Counted from the stretch's first letter, positions 1 to 12,225 are shown. The stretch: 64,000 nucleotides of DNA from VRUE01 sp036376915 (GCA_036376915.1 DASUZK010000114.1:1-64000), one strand, 5' to 3'. Numbers and translations are program-made. Notes: generated from the sequence alone by a model not told the origin.

Positions 1-1
1 C

Positions 2-1132
<1,131 letters not shown>

Positions 1133-1148
1133 TCAAGGCACTCAGGCC

Positions 1149-2159
1149 ATGCGCGCGATGATCCTCGCAGCCGGCCTCGGCCCCCGGCTGCGCCCGAGCA
1201 CCTACGCGATGCCGAAGCCGATGGTGCCGGTGGCGAACCGGCCGGTGATGGAGCACATCGTGCGCCTGCTGGCGGGCCACGGCTTCGGCGAGGCGATCGC
1301 CAACCTGCACTGGTTCCCGGAGACGATCGAGGATCACTTCGGCGACGGGTCGGACTTCGGCATAGGGCTCTCGTACAGCTACGAGGAGCAGCTGCTCGGC
1401 ACCTCCGGCGGCGTGCGCAACGCGTCCGGCTTCCTCGGCGACTCCTTCCTCGTCATCTCCGGCGACGCCCTCACCGACATCGACCTCGGCGCGATGCGCG
1501 AGTTCCACGAGTCCCACGACGGAGTCGCCACCCTGGCGACCAGGCGGGTCGCCGACACCAGCCAGTTCGGCGTCGCGATCACCGGTGCCGACGGGCGCAT
1601 CCAGGGCTTCCAGGAGAAGCCCGACCCGGCCGAAGCGCTTTCGGACCTTGCCAACTGCGGCATCTACATGTTCCGCTCCGAGGTCTTCGACTTCTTTCCG
1701 TCTCCCGGGACCAGCGAGGCGGCGGGCGACGGCGACCCGCCCGGCTTCGCCGACTGGGCGATGGACGTCTTTCCGGCGTTGCTGGAGGGCGACGTGCCCT
1801 TCTACTCGCACGAGGTCGATGCCTACTGGAACGACATCGGCAACCTCGGGGAGCTGCGCCAGGGCAACCTCGACGCGCTGCTCGGAGAGGTGCGGGTGGA
1901 GCCCGGCGCGCCCGAGGTGGCAAGTGGCGTTCGCGCGGCGAGCCCACTCGACGGCGCCGAGGTCGCGGGGCCGGTCCTGATCGGTGCCGATGTCGAGCTC
2001 GGCGCCGGTGCCCGCATCGAAGGGCCCGCGATCGTCGGCGACTCCTGCCGGATCGGTGCCGGGGCATGGGTCCGCGACTCGATCCTCCTCGAAGGCGCCG
2101 AGCTGGCGCCCGAGGGGATGCTGATCGGCGCCATCGCGGGTCGCGTCGCGAAGAAATAG
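1149..2159 (+). CDS. NDP-sugar pyrophosphorylase family protein (mannose-1-P guanylyltransferase/glucose-1-P nucleotidyltransferase-like)
   Basis: 336 aa. The N-terminal two thirds is a nucleotidyltransferase fold (MILAAGLGPRLRP at residues 4-16, MPKPMVPVANRP, ISGDALTDID with the metal Asp, FQEKP, NCGIYMF). The last ~90 residues (from about 240) have the repeating hydrophobic/Gly pattern of a left-handed beta-helix. It should couple a sugar-1-phosphate to NTP, releasing pyrophosphate; the sugar cannot be decided from sequence. Oddity: the signature loop is usually GxGTRLxPLT, and here Thr is replaced by Pro (GLGPRLRPST). It starts 16 bases after ahcY. Confidence 0.87.
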   Translation: MRAMILAAGLGPRLRPSTYAMPKPMVPVANRPVMEHIVRLLAGHGFGEAIANLHWFPETIEDHFGDGSDFGIGLSYSYEEQLLGTSGGVRNASGFLGDSFLVISGDALTDIDLGAMREFHESHDGVATLATRRVADTSQFGVAITGADGRIQGFQEKPDPAEALSDLANCGIYMFRSEVFDFFPSPGTSEAAGDGDPPGFADWAMDVFPALLEGDVPFYSHEVDAYWNDIGNLGELRQGNLDALLGEVRVEPGAPEVASGVRAASPLDGAEVAGPVLIGADVELGAGARIEGPAIVGDSCRIGAGAWVRDSILLEGAELAPEGMLIGAIAGRVAKK

Positions 2160-2215
2160 CGCTTCCGCGACACCCTGCGCGCCACGGGCGCGCCGCCGCC
2201 CCACAGGATCGGGGC

Positions 2216-2839
2216 ATGAAGGCTCTGCACGCGATTCCCAACGGTCTCCTGCCTCCCCTGTGCGCGGCCTGTGGGCGTTCCTGCCGGTCCGGGGCGGTCA
2301 CTTGCACGCGGTGCACGCGGAGGCTCGCCGAGGCGGAGCCACTCGCCGGAAACGGTTCGCAGGGGTTGGATCGCACCTGGTCCTCGGCGCCGCACGAGGG
2401 GGTGGCGCGGGACCTGGTCGCGGCGCTCAAGTTCCGCCGCCTGCTCCCCGTGGCCGGGACGATGGCGGAGCGAATCCAGTGGCTCGCCCCGGCGAGCCTG
2501 CTCAGCGGCGCGATCGTGCCGGTGCCTACGGCGACGCTGCGCTCTCTGGGGCGCGGCTTCGACCCAGCCGCGGAGATCGCCGCCGCGCTGGCGGCGCGGA
2601 CCGAGATGCCGCTGGCCGGTTGCCTCCGGCGTAGCGGCGGCGGGCGTCAGGTGGGCCGCCGCCGCGCCGACCGGCTGGGCCACCCGCCGCAGGTGCACGT
2701 TCGGAGCGATGTGCCGCGCAGCGTCCTGCTGGTCGACGACGTGCTCACCACCGGCGCAACCCTTTCGGCCTGTGCCCGCGCCCTGCGTAGAGGCGGCGCG
2801 GTCCGGGTAGTTGCGATCACCTTTACCAGGCGGTTGTGA
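2216..2839 (+). CDS. comF: ComF family protein (phosphoribosyltransferase-like, competence/DNA processing)
   Basis: 207 aa. The N-terminus has a four-cysteine zinc-ribbon pattern (CAACGRSC then CTRC, residues ~17-37). The C-terminal half is a type I phosphoribosyltransferase fold with the PRPP loop VLLVDDVLTTGAT. In naturally transformable bacteria ComF supports uptake and handling of single-stranded DNA; a nucleotide-salvage role is also possible. The start ATG at 2216 puts the Cys cluster at the usual position; the open frame extends further upstream but would overlap the preceding gene. hpf follows after 39 bases. Confidence 0.88.
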   Translation: MKALHAIPNGLLPPLCAACGRSCRSGAVTCTRCTRRLAEAEPLAGNGSQGLDRTWSSAPHEGVARDLVAALKFRRLLPVAGTMAERIQWLAPASLLSGAIVPVPTATLRSLGRGFDPAAEIAAALAARTEMPLAGCLRRSGGGRQVGRRRADRLGHPPQVHVRSDVPRSVLLVDDVLTTGATLSACARALRRGGAVRVVAITFTRRL

Positions 2840-2878
2840 GGGCGTAGCATCGGTAAACCGACACCACAAGGAGGCAAG

Positions 2879-3229
2879 ATGCGGATCGAGATACGCGGGC
2901 GCAACGTCGAGATAACCGACGAGCTGCGGGGGCATGTGACCAAACGATTCCGCCGAGTGGGCAAACAGGTCTCTGAGCTCGCGACGCTCGACGTCGAGAT
3001 CCACGAAGAGAAGAACCCCTCGATCGAGGACAGCCAGGTAGCTGAGGCCACCCTGCGCCTGAAGGGCGTGACGCTCCGCGCCCGCGAGGCCTCACCCGAG
3101 ATGATGCACACGATCCACGAGCTCGCCGAGGACATCCGCCGTCAGGTCAAGAAACACCGCGAGCTCCGCCGCAAGCGCACCCAGACCCGCAAGGCCGCGG
3201 CCCGCCTGCGGGGTCGTACGGCGAGCTAG
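2879..3229 (+). CDS. hpf: Ribosome hibernation-promoting factor / RaiA-like (short form)
   Basis: 116 aa, S30AE/YfiA fold (MRIEIRGRNVEITDELRGHV at the start, then a basic helix rich in Arg/Lys). It binds the 30S decoding centre and silences ribosomes in stationary phase. It lacks the C-terminal dimerisation domain of the long form, so it resembles short HPF/YfiA with a basic tail. A strong Shine-Dalgarno AAGGAGG lies at 2868-2874, four bases before the ATG. The stop codon is followed at once by a large nested inverted repeat (3230-3326). Confidence 0.88.
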   Translation: MRIEIRGRNVEITDELRGHVTKRFRRVGKQVSELATLDVEIHEEKNPSIEDSQVAEATLRLKGVTLRAREASPEMMHTIHELAEDIRRQVKKHRELRRKRTQTRKAAARLRGRTAS

Positions 3230-3326
3230 GAACGAGGGCGGGGCGCCTCCCCGCCTGGCAAATGGCGCGCTAATTAGCGCGCCATTTTGAGTATCCGCCA
3301 GTTCGGGAGGCGCCCCGCCCTCGTTC
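3230..3326. repeat. Nested inverted repeat between hpf and secA
   Basis: Perfect 22-nt outer arms lie at 3230-3251 and 3305-3326. Between them is a separate perfect 28-nt palindrome at 3260-3287, centred on TTAGCGCGCC-type arms and ending in a short T run. The left arm begins at the base after the hpf stop codon. It may end hpf transcription or separate it from secA; the cruciform-within-cruciform layout is unusual for a simple terminator. Confidence 0.85.
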
Positions 3327-3396
3327 GCAAAGACTCGGTGTGCGCCACGCCTGACCCGAGAAGAGCGGATTCGGATAGGTAGCTACCCTCTAGCGG

Positions 3397-6237
<2,841 letters not shown>

Positions 6238-6250
6238 CGGGCCGCCCTTC

Positions 6251-6661
6251 GTGAGCCACGATCCGGTTCGGGAGTTCATCCGGGCTTTCAACGACCGCGA
6301 CTTGGACGGGTTCGTCGGGGTGCTCGATGCGGAGGTCGAGCTTCATTCCATGAAGGGGTTGCGCAAGGGGCGGGAGGCCGCCCGGTTGTGGGCAACCAGG
6401 CCACCCGGGGGGGTGCAGCAGACGATCGAGCTGGAGGAGCTGTTCGAGGACGACACCGAGGGGGGCGGCGGCAGGGCGCTGGCGCTGATCAGGCGGGCCT
6501 GGCACTGGGACGAGGACGGGTCGCCCGCGGGGGAGGACGAGATGGCCTGGCTCTTCGAGCTGCACGAGCACCGGATTCGCGGCTGGCGCCCCTTCGAGGA
6601 CCGCGAGGCGGCCTGGCAGGCGTACCATGGGGCCGATGGAGCAAGTCGCCGCGTCGAATAG
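6251..6661 (+). CDS. NTF2-like / SnoaL-like family protein of unknown function
   Basis: 136 aa from a GTG start 13 bases after secA. The pattern is typical of a SnoaL/NTF2 cone: VREFIRAFNDRDLDGFVGVLDAEVEL at the start, then a Gly-rich turn and strands ending in RIRGWRPFEDREAAW. Such proteins may be small enzymes or ligand binders; no catalytic residues can be assigned. Its end overlaps the start of the downstream methyltransferase gene by about 35 bases (or 26 with the internal start), suggesting coupling. Confidence 0.7.
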   Translation: MSHDPVREFIRAFNDRDLDGFVGVLDAEVELHSMKGLRKGREAARLWATRPPGGVQQTIELEELFEDDTEGGGGRALALIRRAWHWDEDGSPAGEDEMAWLFELHEHRIRGWRPFEDREAAWQAYHGADGASRRVE

Positions 6662-7505
6662 AGAGGCGTCCGAGGCTTGGAGCGGGCCGCTGTTCGATCG
6701 CTTCGTCCGCTACCGCGACCTCGTCGCCGCGGGCCTCGGTGCGCACGGTGAGGCGGCGCTGGCCGCGCACCCGCCGCAGCCCGGCGACCGCGTCATCGAT
6801 CTCGGCTGCGGCTTCGGCGACACGACCCAGCGATTGGCCGAGCTGGTCGGTCCCGGGGGCGAGGCGCTCGGCGTCGACGTCTCCGAGCCGTTCATCGAGG
6901 TGGCCCGCAGGGAGGCCGAGGAAGCCGGCGTGGGGAACGCGCGCTTCGCCGTCGCCGACGTGCAGGTGGCCGAGTTCGGCGAGACCTTCGACTACGCCTT
7001 CTCGCGGATGGGGATCATGTTCTTCGCCAGCCCGGTGCAGGCGCTGCGAAACGTCCGCGAGGCGCTGGCGCCGGGCGGGCGCCTCTGCGCTGTGGTCTGG
7101 CGACGCAAGCTCGACAACGACTGGGTGCGCCGCGCCGAGATGGTGGTGGAGAAGCACCTCGAGCATCCGGAGGAGACCGACGAGCCGACCTGCGGCCCGG
7201 GGCCGTTCTCGATGGCCGACGCCGACACGGTCAGCGAGCAGCTGAAGATCGCCGGCTTCGAGCAGATCACGCTTCAGCGCTCTGACCTGCCGCTGAAGAT
7301 CGGCAACGACCTCGACCACGCGGTCGAGTTCAACATGGCGCTGGGGCCGGCGGCCGAGGTGCTGCGGCTGTGGGAAGACCGCATCGACGAGATCCGGCCG
7401 CGGATAGCCGGCGAGCTTCGCGAGGCCCTTGCCGAGCTCGAGGGCCCCGACGGTGTGGTCGCCCCCGCCTCGACCTGGGTGATCGGCGCCCGGGCGCCTG
7501 GATAA
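6627..7505 (+). CDS. Class I SAM-dependent methyltransferase (UbiE/Coq5-like)
   Basis: 292 aa (ATG 6627; ATG 6636 is an alternative start). The SAM-binding Rossmann motif is VIDLGCGFGDTTQRLAEL (motif I), followed by GVDVSEPFIEVARREA (motif II acidic residue), FAVADVQ, and ALAPGGRLCAVVWR (post-motif region). The C-terminal part resembles actinobacterial methyltransferases that act on small hydrophobic or natural-product substrates. The substrate is unknown. It overlaps the NTF2-like gene upstream, and prfB starts 10 bases downstream. Confidence 0.85.
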   Translation: MGPMEQVAASNREASEAWSGPLFDRFVRYRDLVAAGLGAHGEAALAAHPPQPGDRVIDLGCGFGDTTQRLAELVGPGGEALGVDVSEPFIEVARREAEEAGVGNARFAVADVQVAEFGETFDYAFSRMGIMFFASPVQALRNVREALAPGGRLCAVVWRRKLDNDWVRRAEMVVEKHLEHPEETDEPTCGPGPFSMADADTVSEQLKIAGFEQITLQRSDLPLKIGNDLDHAVEFNMALGPAAEVLRLWEDRIDEIRPRIAGELREALAELEGPDGVVAPASTWVIGARAPG

Positions 7506-7515
7506 CCTGTCGGGC

Positions 7516-8635
7516 ATGGCCGAGGCCGCGTCCACAGAATCGGTGCCGGCGCGGCTCGCCGAGATCCGCGAGCAGATGTCCCTGCTCTCGGACTATCTTT
7601 GACCCGGCTTCGCTGGAAGGGGAGGTCGAGCGCCTCGAAGCCGAGATGCAGCGCCCGGGATTCTGGGACGACCAGGAGTCCGCGGCCCGCACCTCCGCGG
7701 CGCACGCCCGCGCCCAGAAGCGGCTGAGGACCTTCCGTGAGCTGGAGTCCGAGGTCGCCGACCTCGGCGACCTGGCCGAGATGGCGGCCGAGGACGAGGA
7801 GATGGCTGCCGAGCTGGGCGGCCAGCTGGCCTCGGTGGAGCGCCACCTGGCGGAGCTCGAAGAGGCTCGCCTGTTCAGCGGCGCCTACGACGCCGGTGAC
7901 GCTGTGGTCAGCGTCCACGCCGGCGCCGGCGGCACCGACTCCCAGGACTGGGCGGAGATGCTGCTGCGGATGTACCTGCGCTGGGCCGAGGGCCGCGGCT
8001 TCGAGGTCGAGATGAAGGAGGCCTCGCCGGGGGAGGAGGCCGGCCTCAAGTCGGCGACCTTCATCGCCCGCGGCGAGAACGCCTACGGCCTCTTCGCCGC
8101 CGAGCGCGGCGTTCACCGCCTGGTTCGGATCTCCCCCTTCGACTCCTCGGCGCGGCGCCACACCAGCTTCGCGCAGCTCGACGTCGGCCCGCTGGTCGAC
8201 GAGGGGGTCGAGGTAGAGATCGACGACGCCGACCTGCGCATCGACACCTACCGCGCCTCGGGGGCCGGTGGCCAGCACGTCAACAAGACCGACTCGGCGG
8301 TGCGGATCACCCACATTCCGACCGGCGTCGTCGTGCAGTGCCAGAACGAGCGCTCCCAAACTCAGAACAAGGCGATGGCGATGCAGTTCCTGCGCTCGAA
8401 GCTGATCGAGCTGGAGGAGCGCAAGCGGGCCGAGGAGCTCGCGAAGGTGCGCGGCGAGGTCAAGGACGTCGCCTGGGGCTCACAGATCCGCAGCTACTTC
8501 CTCCATCCCGACCAGCGGGTCAAGGATCACCGCACCGGCCACGAGGCCGGCGACGCCCAGCGCGTGCTCGACGGCGATCTCGACGACTTCATCCGCGATT
8601 TCCTGAACAAGACCGCTGCCGCGAGCGCGAGCTAG
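7516..8635 (+). CDS. prfB: Peptide chain release factor 2, expressed by programmed +1 frameshift
   Basis: RF2 recognises UGA/UAA stop codons and triggers peptide release. ATG 7516 opens a 28-codon frame (MAEAASTESVPARLAEIRE...) ending at TAT CTT TGA (TGA at 7600-7602). The main frame resumes at GAC 7601, so the product joins 7516-7599 to 7601-8635. CTTTGAC is the classic prfB autoregulatory slip site: when RF2 is scarce, ribosomes shift past UGA. The downstream frame carries the stop-recognition motif SPF (ISPFDSSARRHTSF) and the catalytic GGQ (GAGGQHVNKTDSAV). The usual AGGGGG stimulator just upstream of the slip site is not evident here. Confidence 0.95.
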
Positions 8636-8662
8636 CCGCGTCCGAGGTTGGGCCGAGAGGCG

Positions 8663-9346
8663 TCAGCGGACGCGTGCGAGTCGCCCGGCGGAGACCGTGT
8701 GCTCGGTGCGCCCGACGGCGAGCCGCTTGGTTACCTTGGATCGGCAGTTTGACGGTGCCGCGGGAGCCTTCAGCTCGACGATTACCACGCCGCCGCCCGA
8801 CTTGTCCTGGTCTTGCCGGTCGATGTGGCGGCCCAGGCTCAGCACGCCGGTCTTGTTGAGCCGGCGCTCCGCCGAGCGGTGCCCGCTCGCGTCCTTGCCA
8901 CCCTTGAGCCAGAAGTCGACACCCACCTTGGTCGGGCTGTCGGCCGTGTAGTGGAGGACCAAGCGCAGCTTGCCGCGATCGCGTTCGAAGACGGCCTTGG
9001 GCTTGACAGTGTCTAGCGGACACTCAGCAACCGGGGGAGCTGGCGCGGGACCCACATCCAGATTCGATTCTTCGTCAAAGACCTGCGCCCAGCCGCCGTC
9101 GTCTTCACCTTCGACTTCTTCCCAAGCTTCTTCTTCGCATTCTTCTTCTTCACATGTTTCTTCCCATTCTTCTTCCTCTTCGGCGGCGACCGCCTGGGCC
9201 TGGGGAGCCGTCGGCGAAGCCGCGAGGGCGGGACGCGCCATCATCGCGATGCCGAGCAGCGCAACCGCGAGGGTCACCCCGAGCATGAGGAGGAGATGCC
9301 CAGGTAGCGTGAGAAGGGACGGGAGTCGGTCCTTGGTCTGCGTCAT
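8663..9346 (-). CDS. Secreted protein of unknown function with acidic Glu/Cys segment
   Basis: 227 aa. A signal peptide spans about residues 1-43 (hydrophobic core LLLMLGVTLAVALLGIAMM, cleavage near ALA-A). A very acidic stretch of ~45 residues with CEEEECEEEAWEEVEGEDD follows, then a basic beta-rich C-terminal domain with a single pair of Cys. No family recognised. In the acidic segment glutamate is encoded almost only by GAA, unlike the GAG-dominant genes around it. The gene is convergent with prfB, 27 bases away. Confidence 0.62.
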   Translation of the reverse strand: MTQTKDRLPSLLTLPGHLLLMLGVTLAVALLGIAMMARPALAASPTAPQAQAVAAEEEEEWEETCEEEECEEEAWEEVEGEDDGGWAQVFDEESNLDVGPAPAPPVAECPLDTVKPKAVFERDRGKLRLVLHYTADSPTKVGVDFWLKGGKDASGHRSAERRLNKTGVLSLGRHIDRQDQDKSGGGVVIVELKAPAAPSNCRSKVTKRLAVGRTEHTVSAGRLARVR

Positions 9347-9401
9347 GCAGCCAGGGATCGGCCTTTCGCCCGGAAACTTTAGGTCCGGCTCAGATGTTGG
9401 G

Positions 9402-9953
9402 CTAAAGCACGCCCTCGAGCTTCAGCAGCGCTTCCTTCATCGGCAACCCGCCGCCGTAGCCACCGAGGCCCCCGCCGCTGCGCAGGACGCGGTGGCAGGG
9501 CACCACGATAGGGATCGGATTGGAGCCGCAGGCGGTGCCGGCCGCGCGGACCGCGCGCTCGTTGCCGGCGCTGCGGGCCATGTCCATGTAGGTACGGGTC
9601 TGCCCGTAGGGAATGCGGTTGATCGCCCGCTGGACCTTCTTGCGGAAGCCGTCGGTGAGCTGCCAGTCGATCGGCAGGTCGAACTCGGTCAGCCTGCCCT
9701 CGAAGTAGAGGTCGAGCTCACGGCGGGCCTCGTCGAGGCGGCCGGGGGCCTCCAGCACACGGGGCGACACCCGGGCCGCCAGCTCCTCGAGGGTCTCCTC
9801 GGGATCGTAGGCGGGCAGGTTCACACGCACCAGGCCCTTGGCGGTGGCGGCGATCAGCAGCGGCCCGAAGGGCGAGTCGATCGTGGCGTAGGCGACGTCG
9901 AGCAGCCCCTCCGACTCGGCGCGCTCGGCGAGGCGTTGCAGGGAGGCCTTCAT
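9402..9953 (-). CDS. ogt: Methylated-DNA--protein-cysteine methyltransferase
   Basis: 183 aa. Suicide repair protein that transfers O6-alkyl groups from guanine to its own cysteine. The active-site PCHRV (IPIVVPCHRVLRSGGGLGGY) and the upstream DNA-binding helix (IPYGQTRTYMDMARSAGN) are intact. An N-terminal Ogt-like domain with LDVAYATIDSPFGPLLIAA precedes them. Start ATG at 9953 overlaps the stop of the upstream ECF sigma gene as ATGA, so the two are translationally coupled. Confidence 0.93.
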   Translation of the reverse strand: MKASLQRLAERAESEGLLDVAYATIDSPFGPLLIAATAKGLVRVNLPAYDPEETLEELAARVSPRVLEAPGRLDEARRELDLYFEGRLTEFDLPIDWQLTDGFRKKVQRAINRIPYGQTRTYMDMARSAGNERAVRAAGTACGSNPIPIVVPCHRVLRSGGGLGGYGGGLPMKEALLKLEGVL

Positions 9954-10414
9954 GCCAGCTCCTTCCTCAGTCGCTTGATTCCCTCGTACAGGCTGCGGCG
10001 GGCGGCCTCGGGCGAGCAGCCGAGGGCCGCGGCGATCTCGGCGTGGGGCAGGTCGGAGCCGTAGCGCAGGGCGACCGCGGCGCGCTGCTTCGGCGGCAGC
10101 GCCCCGACCAGCTCCCAGATGCCGTCGTCGGCGGGCTCGGGGTCGTTCGTCTCGATCTCGACCAGCTCGGCCACGGGCAACGGTCGCCGTCCGTTGGCGC
10201 GGTGGTGGTCGATCGCCTTGCGATGGGCGATCGTCAACAGCCAGCCGCGCAGGTTGCTCGCGTCGCCGAGCTTCGGATACGCCCGCAGCGCCGCCAGGAA
10301 CGTCTCCTGGAAGCAGTCCTCGGCATCGCCGCGCCCCACGGCCCCCCGCAGCACGCCCATCACCTCGGCGGCGTGCTCGTCCAGCAGTCTCTGAAACGGC
10401 GGCAGGGAGGTCAC
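9950..10414 (-). CDS. ECF-type RNA polymerase sigma factor
   Basis: 154 aa. Region 2 (AEDCFQETFLAALRAYPKL, NLRGWLLTIAHRKAIDHHR) binds core polymerase and the -10 element. Region 4 (LPPKQRAAVALRYGSDLPHAEIA..., SPEAARRSLYEGIKRLRKEL) contains the helix-turn-helix for the -35 element. No anti-sigma gene is adjacent; instead the gene overlaps ogt by four bases, which suggests a role in response to alkylation or related stress (inference). It is divergent from nadC, with a palindromic element between them. Confidence 0.9.
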   Translation of the reverse strand: MTSLPPFQRLLDEHAAEVMGVLRGAVGRGDAEDCFQETFLAALRAYPKLGDASNLRGWLLTIAHRKAIDHHRANGRRPLPVAELVEIETNDPEPADDGIWELVGALPPKQRAAVALRYGSDLPHAEIAAALGCSPEAARRSLYEGIKRLRKELA

Positions 10415-10460
10415 TCACGGGATTAAACGCCGTGGGCGCTCCAAACGTGAGACGCCCCAA

Positions 10461-10514
10461 CCGCTGACTTCGTCATTTTGGGTGACTATGCACCGGGAAC
10501 GACAAAGTCAGCGG
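10461..10514. repeat. ~50-nt palindrome of the CTAT-centre family, followed by a T6 run
   Basis: Arms CCGCTGACTTCGTC (10461-10474) and GACAAAGTCAGCGG (10501-10514) pair with one mismatch around a centre containing CTAT. The + strand continues GGGGA then six T (10519-10524), only 11 bases before the nadC ATG. It could act as an attenuator/terminator in the nadC leader, but arm sequence and centre match the element at 42607-42658, so it belongs to a repeat family. Confidence 0.75.
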
Positions 10515-10535
10515 GGGATTTTTTAGGGTGCTGGG

Positions 10536-11387
10536 ATGGCCGATCCATTGAAAGAGGTGGTTGCGCGGGCGCTGGCCGAGGACGTCGGAACGGGGGACGT
10601 CACGGCCGAGGCCACCGTTCCCGACGGGGTTCGTGGACGGGCCCGGATCGTGCAGAAGCAGCCCGGTGTGGTCTACGGGCTCGGGGTGGTCGCCGAGGCG
10701 ATGCGTCAGTGCGGGGTGGAGGACGTCGACAACCTCGTCGTCGAGGGCCAGTGGCGCGAGGAGGTCCGCTTCGACGTTCTCTTCGCCAGCGGTCCCGCAG
10801 CGGCGCTGCTGGCGGCGGAGCGGACGGCGCTCAACTTCCTCGGCCACCTCTCCGGGATCGCGACCCTGACCGCTCGCTTCGTCGAGGCGGTTGCCGGCAC
10901 CGGGGCGGCGATCCTCGACACGCGCAAGACGACGCCCGGCTTGCGCGAGCTGGAGAAGGCTGCCGTGCTGGCCGGCGGCGGTCGCAACCACCGCATGGGC
11001 CTCTACGACGCGATCCTGATCAAGGAGAACCACATCGCCCTCGCCGGCAGCCTCGCCAAGGCGGTGTACGGCGCGCGCAGCTCATATCCCGACCTGGCCG
11101 TAGAGGTCGAGTGCCGCGATCTCGAAGAGGTCGCCTACGCGCTCGGCACCGGGGCGGACGTGTTGCTGCTCGACAACATGGGCCCGGAGACGCTGCGGGG
11201 TGCGGTGAAGCTGCGCGACGAGAATGCCGGCGACGGCAAGGGGCCGTCGCTGGAGGCGTCGGGAGGCGTGACGCTGGAGACGGTGCGCACGATCGCCGAG
11301 AGCGGCGTCGACTTCATCTCCGTCGGCGCCCTCACCCACTCGGCGCCCACGCTCGACTTCAGCATGCTGATCGAGCCGGTTACCTGA
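10536..11387 (+). CDS. nadC: Nicotinate-nucleotide pyrophosphorylase (quinolinate phosphoribosyltransferase)
   Basis: 283 aa, normal length. Converts quinolinate and PRPP to nicotinate mononucleotide in de novo NAD synthesis. Conserved blocks: EDVGTGDVT near residue 16, ERTALNFLGHLSGIAT, DTRKTTPGLRELEKAAVLAGGGRNHR (substrate-binding Arg/Lys/His), LIKENHI, VEVECRDLEE, LLLDNM, and the C-terminal ASGGV...SVGALTHSAPTLDFS. The 3' end overlaps the convergent MutM-like gene by 8 bases. nadA lies just beyond that gene; nadB is not in the window. Confidence 0.96.
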   Translation: MADPLKEVVARALAEDVGTGDVTAEATVPDGVRGRARIVQKQPGVVYGLGVVAEAMRQCGVEDVDNLVVEGQWREEVRFDVLFASGPAAALLAAERTALNFLGHLSGIATLTARFVEAVAGTGAAILDTRKTTPGLRELEKAAVLAGGGRNHRMGLYDAILIKENHIALAGSLAKAVYGARSSYPDLAVEVECRDLEEVAYALGTGADVLLLDNMGPETLRGAVKLRDENAGDGKGPSLEASGGVTLETVRTIAESGVDFISVGALTHSAPTLDFSMLIEPVT

Positions 11388-12225
11388 GCAGTTTCGAGAG
11401 ACGTCGGTCCTTCAGGACGCGGCCCCCGGTCTGCTCCTGCGGGCAGTAGTTGGTCTGGTGCTCGGAGAAGAAGACCGCCTCGATCGTGGTGCCGCAGCGC
11501 GGGCAGGGCTCGCCCTCGTGCTTGTGGACCTGCAGGGGCATCGGCACCTTGTCCGGTAGCTGCTCGCCGATCGTCGCCTCGTAGTGCTCGATCGCGTCCC
11601 CGAGGACGTGGAGGGCGGCGTGTAGGCGCGCGACCTCCTCCTCGTCCAGCTCAGACCCTTTCTTGAACGGGGACAGCCGCGCCTCCCAGAGGATCTCGTC
11701 GACCCAGGAGCGCCCAATCCCCGCGATGTCTCCCTGGTGACGGAGGAGGGGGTGGAGGTGGCGGGGCTGGCCGATCAGGGTTGCGAACTCGTCCAGCGGC
11801 GGTGCCGGCCAAGCTTCAGGCCCGAGCCGGGCGACCGACTCGTCCTCCGTCACCGCATCGGCGGGCATCAGCTTCGCCCAGGCCCTCTGCTTCGTACCGA
11901 ACTCCCGCAGCCTCAGCTCCCGCCCGTCGTCAAGCCGCACCAGCACCCGCGACGCCCGGTCTTTCATCGATGCACGCTTGTCGAAGAGCCGAAGGCGGCC
12001 GGCCGACATCAAATGAATCAGCAACGCCAAATCCCCAAGCTCAACGACCGGCATCTTCCCCACCCGCCGAATCCCAGTCACCTCGCGACCGACGAGCTCA
12101 TCCAGCCCCGGCTCGAACGTCTTCATCACGTTCATCCCCGGAGCCACCGCCGACTCCACACAAGCTCCAGACAAAGCCGAATTGAGCCGGCGCACCGTGA
12201 TCTCGACCTCAGGCAACTCGGGCAT
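11380..12225 (-). CDS. Formamidopyrimidine-DNA glycosylase / endonuclease VIII family (MutM-like)
   Basis: 281 aa. Base-excision repair glycosylase/AP lyase. It begins MPELPEVEITVRRL, so the catalytic Pro2 and Glu3 are present. The beta-sandwich Lys lies in RVGKMPVVEL, the H2TH region in GQPRHLHPLLRHQGDIAGIGRSWVDEILWEARLSP, and the C-terminal zinc finger is CPRCG...YCPQEQTGG. The wide-spectrum finger differs from the usual CxxCGxxI...Q(R)STxxCxxCQ of MutM, so an Nei-like specificity is possible. Convergent with nadC, divergent from nadA. Confidence 0.88.
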   Translation of the reverse strand: MPELPEVEITVRRLNSALSGACVESAVAPGMNVMKTFEPGLDELVGREVTGIRRVGKMPVVELGDLALLIHLMSAGRLRLFDKRASMKDRASRVLVRLDDGRELRLREFGTKQRAWAKLMPADAVTEDESVARLGPEAWPAPPLDEFATLIGQPRHLHPLLRHQGDIAGIGRSWVDEILWEARLSPFKKGSELDEEEVARLHAALHVLGDAIEHYEATIGEQLPDKVPMPLQVHKHEGEPCPRCGTTIEAVFFSEHQTNYCPQEQTGGRVLKDRRLSKLLR

